From Lachnospira sp. UBA4285 (GTDB lineage Bacteria; Bacillota; Clostridia; Lachnospirales; Lachnospiraceae): a stretch of 16,907 nt of DNA. Location of the stretch: positions 1 through 16,907 of the forward strand of contig DGVL01000122.1 of the NCBI GenBank assembly GCA_002394965.1, in the 5' to 3' direction. Below the pieces are notes generated by a model that saw only the letters and a program-made list of their open reading frames with translations, had not been told where the DNA came from and searched no databases. The position numbers and the translations under genes were made by a program. Of the stretch, positions 14,275-16,907 are shown piece after piece (position 1 is the first letter of the stretch; the number at the start of each line of letters is the position of its first letter).

Positions 14275-15675
14275 TCAAATGACAGAGTGCTTCAGCCAGC
14301 GGCCGGAGAAGTAGCGGATTGTAAAGAGAACGCCCCGGCAGCCCCAGTCCATGAACATGCCGATCCAGACAGCCACGGCGCCGAAGCCGGCCGCGCGGAT
14401 GAGAAGAGTCGTGACTAAGACGCGGCAGATCCACATGGTGCAGCTTGCTGCGATCATGGAGAATCGCACATCGCCGGCCGCGCGCATCGCGTTGGCGGGG
14501 GTGAAGGACGGTACCCAGATCAGAGGCTTGACGATGGTGATGAGCAGCGTCATGGAAAGGCACTGGCTGAGAGCGTCCGGTTCCATGCCGGCCAGGATGC
14601 ATACCGGGCGCGCGAGGGCGTACACGATCAGACAGTTGAGCAGCAGCGCGAACCACGCGTCCCGGCAGATCCGGGCGGTGAAATATTTCGCTTCTTCCAC
14701 CCTGCCGGAACCGAGGCACTGACCGACGACGGTCATCAGGCCGGTGCCGATTGCGACGGGGGCCATTCCGTTGAGCGATTCGAAGATCACCGTCATGGCC
14801 TGAGCCGCGATCTGAGTCGTGCCAAGCGTCGAGACACTCGACTGGATGGCGAGCTTTCCAAATTGAAACATTCCGTTTTCTATTGCCGACGGGATGCCGA
14901 TGTTAAAAATCTTCTTTATTATAACGAAATCCGGTCGCACAGCGTAGGCGCGGATTACGATCGGTTTCGTCTCCCGGCGCAGAGCCAGGAAAATCCAGAC
15001 ACAGCTGAAGATGCGGGAGAGCAGTGTGGAGAGTGCGGCTCCACCGACTCCCATACCAAGTACGTACATGAACAGTGCGTTTCCGGCGATGTTCATGCAG
15101 TTCGAGCACACCCCGACAATGGTGGGAAAACGGGACTCCCCGCCGGCCCGGTAGAAGGCGGAACCGGCGGAAAAGAGAGCGATAAACGGGAAGGATACGG
15201 ATGTGTAGCTGAAATACGTGACGGCATTGCTCATGACGTCCGGCTCTACAGCACCGAATACCAGTCCCAGCAGAGGCCGTTTTACAAGGAAGCAGACGAG
15301 GCCGGTTGTCCCCGCAAGAAACGCAACGGATATCATGACCTGGGATGCTGCTGTGTTGGCAGCCTTCAGGTCCCTGGCACCGATATAGTGCGAGCAGATA
15401 ATGGTGGCACCGGCAGCAAAGGCAGAGAAGATCTGGATCACGAGCACGTTGATGGAATCTGCCAGCGAGACGGCCGAGAGCGCCGCGCTGCCGAGGTTGG
15501 AGACCATCATGCTGTCGACCATTCCCATCAGAGACTCCAGAAGCGTCTGGATAATCAGAGGGATCATGAGAGCTTTCAGCTGCGCTCCGGTAAATGTCAG
15601 ATGGTCAAAATCAATCTGCGAAGCGTCATACAGACGGTTTCTCAGAGTGTTCTTCCTTTTTGTCAGTGATTTCAT
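14275..15675 (-). CDS. MATE family efflux transporter (second, NorM-like in style)
   Basis: A 466-residue membrane protein with about 12 hydrophobic segments. Typical MATE features near the start are LKALMIPLIIQTLLESLMG followed by VDSMMVSNLGSAALSAVSLADSI, and mid-protein AMTVIFESLNGMAPVAIGTG and GQCLGSGRVEEA. It is distinct from the first MATE protein in the window and probably of another branch. The open frame continues 55 codons upstream to 15840, but that extension has no family similarity; ATG at 15675 has AGGAG 10 nt upstream. Its stop touches the stop of the PAS regulator gene on the other strand with no base between. Its promoter likely lies in 15676-15770; only a weak TAAAAT was seen on the minus strand. 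Confidence 0.9.
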   Translation of the reverse strand: MKSLTKRKNTLRNRLYDASQIDFDHLTFTGAQLKALMIPLIIQTLLESLMGMVDSMMVSNLGSAALSAVSLADSINVLVIQIFSAFAAGATIICSHYIGARDLKAANTAASQVMISVAFLAGTTGLVCFLVKRPLLGLVFGAVEPDVMSNAVTYFSYTSVSFPFIALFSAGSAFYRAGGESRFPTIVGVCSNCMNIAGNALFMYVLGMGVGGAALSTLLSRIFSCVWIFLALRRETKPIVIRAYAVRPDFVIIKKIFNIGIPSAIENGMFQFGKLAIQSSVSTLGTTQIAAQAMTVIFESLNGMAPVAIGTGLMTVVGQCLGSGRVEEAKYFTARICRDAWFALLLNCLIVYALARPVCILAGMEPDALSQCLSMTLLITIVKPLIWVPSFTPANAMRAAGDVRFSMIAASCTMWICRVLVTTLLIRAAGFGAVAVWIGMFMDWGCRGVLFTIRYFSGRWLKHSVI

Positions 15676-15797
15676 GCGGCGGGAACTCCTGAACGTGCAT
15701 ATACTGCTTGTATTTTCTCTCATTTTACATGGAAATACCAGAGGCTTAACGGCGGATTCAGGCCCGCGGGGCGTCTGCGGAAAAATTTCCCTGAAAC

Positions 15798-15842
15798 TTA
15801 CATGGTTTTTACAACGACAGATTGACAAATAATTAACCATGT
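15798..15842. repeat. ACATGG repeats in the MATE/fumC divergent region
   Basis: ACATGGTT (15800-15807) and AACCATGT (15835-15842) form an 8-bp inverted repeat that flanks the -35 box of the fumC promoter. A third word, TTACATGG, occurs at 15725-15732 and again at 15798-15805. Such spacing could be a looping or cooperative binding site for a regulator of fumC, the MATE gene or both. The words are short, so chance is possible. Confidence 0.35.
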
Positions 15843-15850
15843 TCTATATT
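15822..15850 (+). promoter_or_regulatory. sigma-70 promoter for fumC
   Basis: TTGACA (15822-15827), exactly 17 bp, then TATATT (15845-15850): a near-consensus promoter about 84 nt upstream of the fumC ATG. The leader of about 75 nt contains weak hairpin options (GTTTC-GAAAC near 15878-15893) but no riboswitch that I recognise. Confidence 0.8.
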
Positions 15851-15856
15851 TGAACA
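15840..15856. promoter_or_regulatory. candidate operator TGTTC-N7-GAACA over the fumC -10 box
   Basis: TGTTCTATATTTGAACA is a perfect 5-bp inverted repeat with a 7-bp centre that contains the whole -10 box and reaches the predicted start site. Binding here would repress fumC. The protein is not known. Confidence 0.45.
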
Positions 15857-15933
15857 AGCAGTAGTTTTCAGAATGCAGTTTCATGGAAGAAACATCCGTA
15901 AGACTGCCTAACCTATCTGGTTTGGAGGTAAAA

Positions 15934-16907
15934 ATGGAATACCGCATTGAACATGATTCCATGGGCGAAGTCAGGGTGCCGGCGGATCACTGCTGGGGTG
16001 CCCAGACGGAGAGGAGCCACGAGAATTTCCAGATCGGCGTCGGAATCGAGACCATGCCGAGGGAAATCATCCATGCTTTCGGAATTCTGAAGAAGGCGGC
16101 AGCCGAGGCCAATCACGAGCTGAAGCCGGAGAAGATGACGGACGAAAAGCTTGCGGTGATACAGAAGGCGGCGGACAAGGTCATCAGCGGAGAGCTTAAC
16201 AGCGAGTTTCCGCTCGTCGTATGGCAGACCGGATCCGGCACGCAGTCCAATATGAATGCCAATGAAGTGATCGCCAATGTGGCGAATTCCATTGCGGGAA
16301 AGAAGCTCTGCCATCCGAATGACGACATCAACATGAGCCAGTCGAGCAACGATACATTCCCGACGGCGATGCACATCTCCGCAGTTCTGGCGCTGGAGGA
16401 CAAGCTGATTCCGGCTGCTCAGGAGCTGATCGAAACATTCCTGAAGCTGGAGAGAGAGAACGCGGGAATTGTAAAGTCCGGCAGAACGCACCTGCAGGAT
16501 GCCGTTCCGATCTCATTCTCCCAGGAGATAAGCGGATGGCGAAGCTCGCTGGAGCGGGACGTCGAACTGGTGAAGATGGCAGTCGAGCCGCTCAAGAGTC
16601 TGGCACTCGGCGGCACGGCGGTAGGGACAGGACTGAACGCCCCGAAGGGATTTGACTCTCTGGTCGCTGAGAAGGTCTCCGAGCTCACCGGAAAGACTTT
16701 CCGCACGGCGGAGAACAAATTCCATGCTCTCACTTCAAAGGATGAGATTGTGTTCGCCCACGGCGCCGTGAAGGCGATGGCCGCGGACATGATGAAGATC
16801 GCCAATGACGTGAGATGGCTCGCGTCAGGCCCCAGAGACGGTCTGGGCGAGATAACCATACCGGCCAATGAACCCGGCTCCTCCATCATGCCGGGCAAGG
16901 TCAATCC
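15934..16907 (+). CDS. fumC: class II fumarate hydratase, 3' end outside the window
   Basis: The first 324 residues of a fumarase/aspartase superfamily enzyme, converting fumarate and malate in the cytosol. Signatures: RIEHDSMGEVRVPADHCWGAQ (residues 4-24), TGSGTQSNMNANEVIAN (99-115), NMSQSSNDTFPTAMHIS (133-149), GRTHLQDAVP (183-192, catalytic base H186) and GSSIMPGKVN (315-324, the mobile catalytic serine loop). SSNDTFPTAMHI and THLQDAVP favour fumarase over aspartase, which usually has NDxYPTA and THLQDAVPM with other flanks; aspartase is not fully excluded. TTGGAGG (15922-15928) is 5 nt before ATG 15934. It runs off the right edge as an intact frame. It has its own strong promoter and is divergent from the MATE gene. 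Confidence 0.92.
   Translation, partial: MEYRIEHDSMGEVRVPADHCWGAQTERSHENFQIGVGIETMPREIIHAFGILKKAAAEANHELKPEKMTDEKLAVIQKAADKVISGELNSEFPLVVWQTGSGTQSNMNANEVIANVANSIAGKKLCHPNDDINMSQSSNDTFPTAMHISAVLALEDKLIPAAQELIETFLKLERENAGIVKSGRTHLQDAVPISFSQEISGWRSSLERDVELVKMAVEPLKSLALGGTAVGTGLNAPKGFDSLVAEKVSELTGKTFRTAENKFHALTSKDEIVFAHGAVKAMAADMMKIANDVRWLASGPRDGLGEITIPANEPGSSIMPGKVN

Noticed and set aside
14863..15669. 268-codon plus-strand open frame opposite the second MATE gene
   Set aside because: Polar, low-complexity shadow of a transporter; no ribosome site or family similarity.
15676..15840. N-terminal 55-codon extension of the second MATE gene
   Set aside because: It is not hydrophobic or MATE-like, covers AT-rich promoter-type DNA and the fumC promoter, and a good ribosome site precedes ATG 15675.
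15857..15933. Riboswitch in the fumC leader
   Set aside because: Only short weak hairpins; no conserved aptamer core recognised.

Overview
The window looks like chromosomal DNA from a fairly GC-rich clostridial Bacillota, most likely of the Lachnospiraceae type. The grounds are: a FabK-type (not FabI) enoyl reductase in an acpP-fabK-fabD-fabG-fabF-accB-fabZ-accC-accD-accA operon order, strong AGGAGG-type ribosome binding sites, a PAS plus SARP-like regulator of a kind common in that family, an intracellular GH28 enzyme, and MATE exporters. This placement is inference from protein style and gene order; no marker gene is present.

Layout. 1-56 is the extreme 3' end of a peptide deformylase gene, overlapped by a 31-codon ORF that looks like a DUF1801 N-terminal remnant. 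209-2413 is a two-gene unit: a GNAT acetyltransferase and a GH28 (polygalacturonase family) glycosidase without a signal peptide. It ends at a perfect 18-bp hairpin that also holds the promoter and two candidate operators of the next unit, marR-MATE (2567-4371), which closes with an intrinsic terminator at 4435-4470. 4601-12552 is a compact ten-gene fatty acid synthesis operon in which all junctions overlap or are at most 19 nt apart. It covers malonyl-CoA formation (accB, accC, accD, accA), malonyl transfer to ACP (acpP, fabD) and the elongation cycle (fabF, fabG, fabZ, fabK). No fabH and no adjacent fab-type repressor gene are present. 12667-14274 is a PAS-containing regulator with a C-terminal winged helix, preceded by a clean inverted repeat. 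It meets a second MATE gene tail to tail with no base between the two stop codons (14274/14275). A 258-bp divergent intergenic region then leads to fumC (class II fumarase), which runs off the right edge and has a near-consensus promoter overlapped by a palindrome.

How the parts work together. The acc genes make malonyl-CoA, FabD loads it on AcpP, and FabF/FabG/FabZ/FabK extend the chain, so the operon is a full elongation module needing only a starter condensing enzyme from elsewhere. Several conserved motifs in AccC, AccD, AccA and FabD deviate from the textbook forms while the main catalytic residues remain. The MarR-MATE pair is a classic self-regulated efflux cassette. I see no mobile element, tRNA, rRNA or CRISPR. 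The most striking non-coding structure is the combined terminator, promoter and tandem operator at 2432-2484. No wholly new multi-gene system can be supported; the best candidates for something undescribed are regulatory (2432-2484, 12636-12652, 15800-15856) and the PAS/SARP-like regulator.
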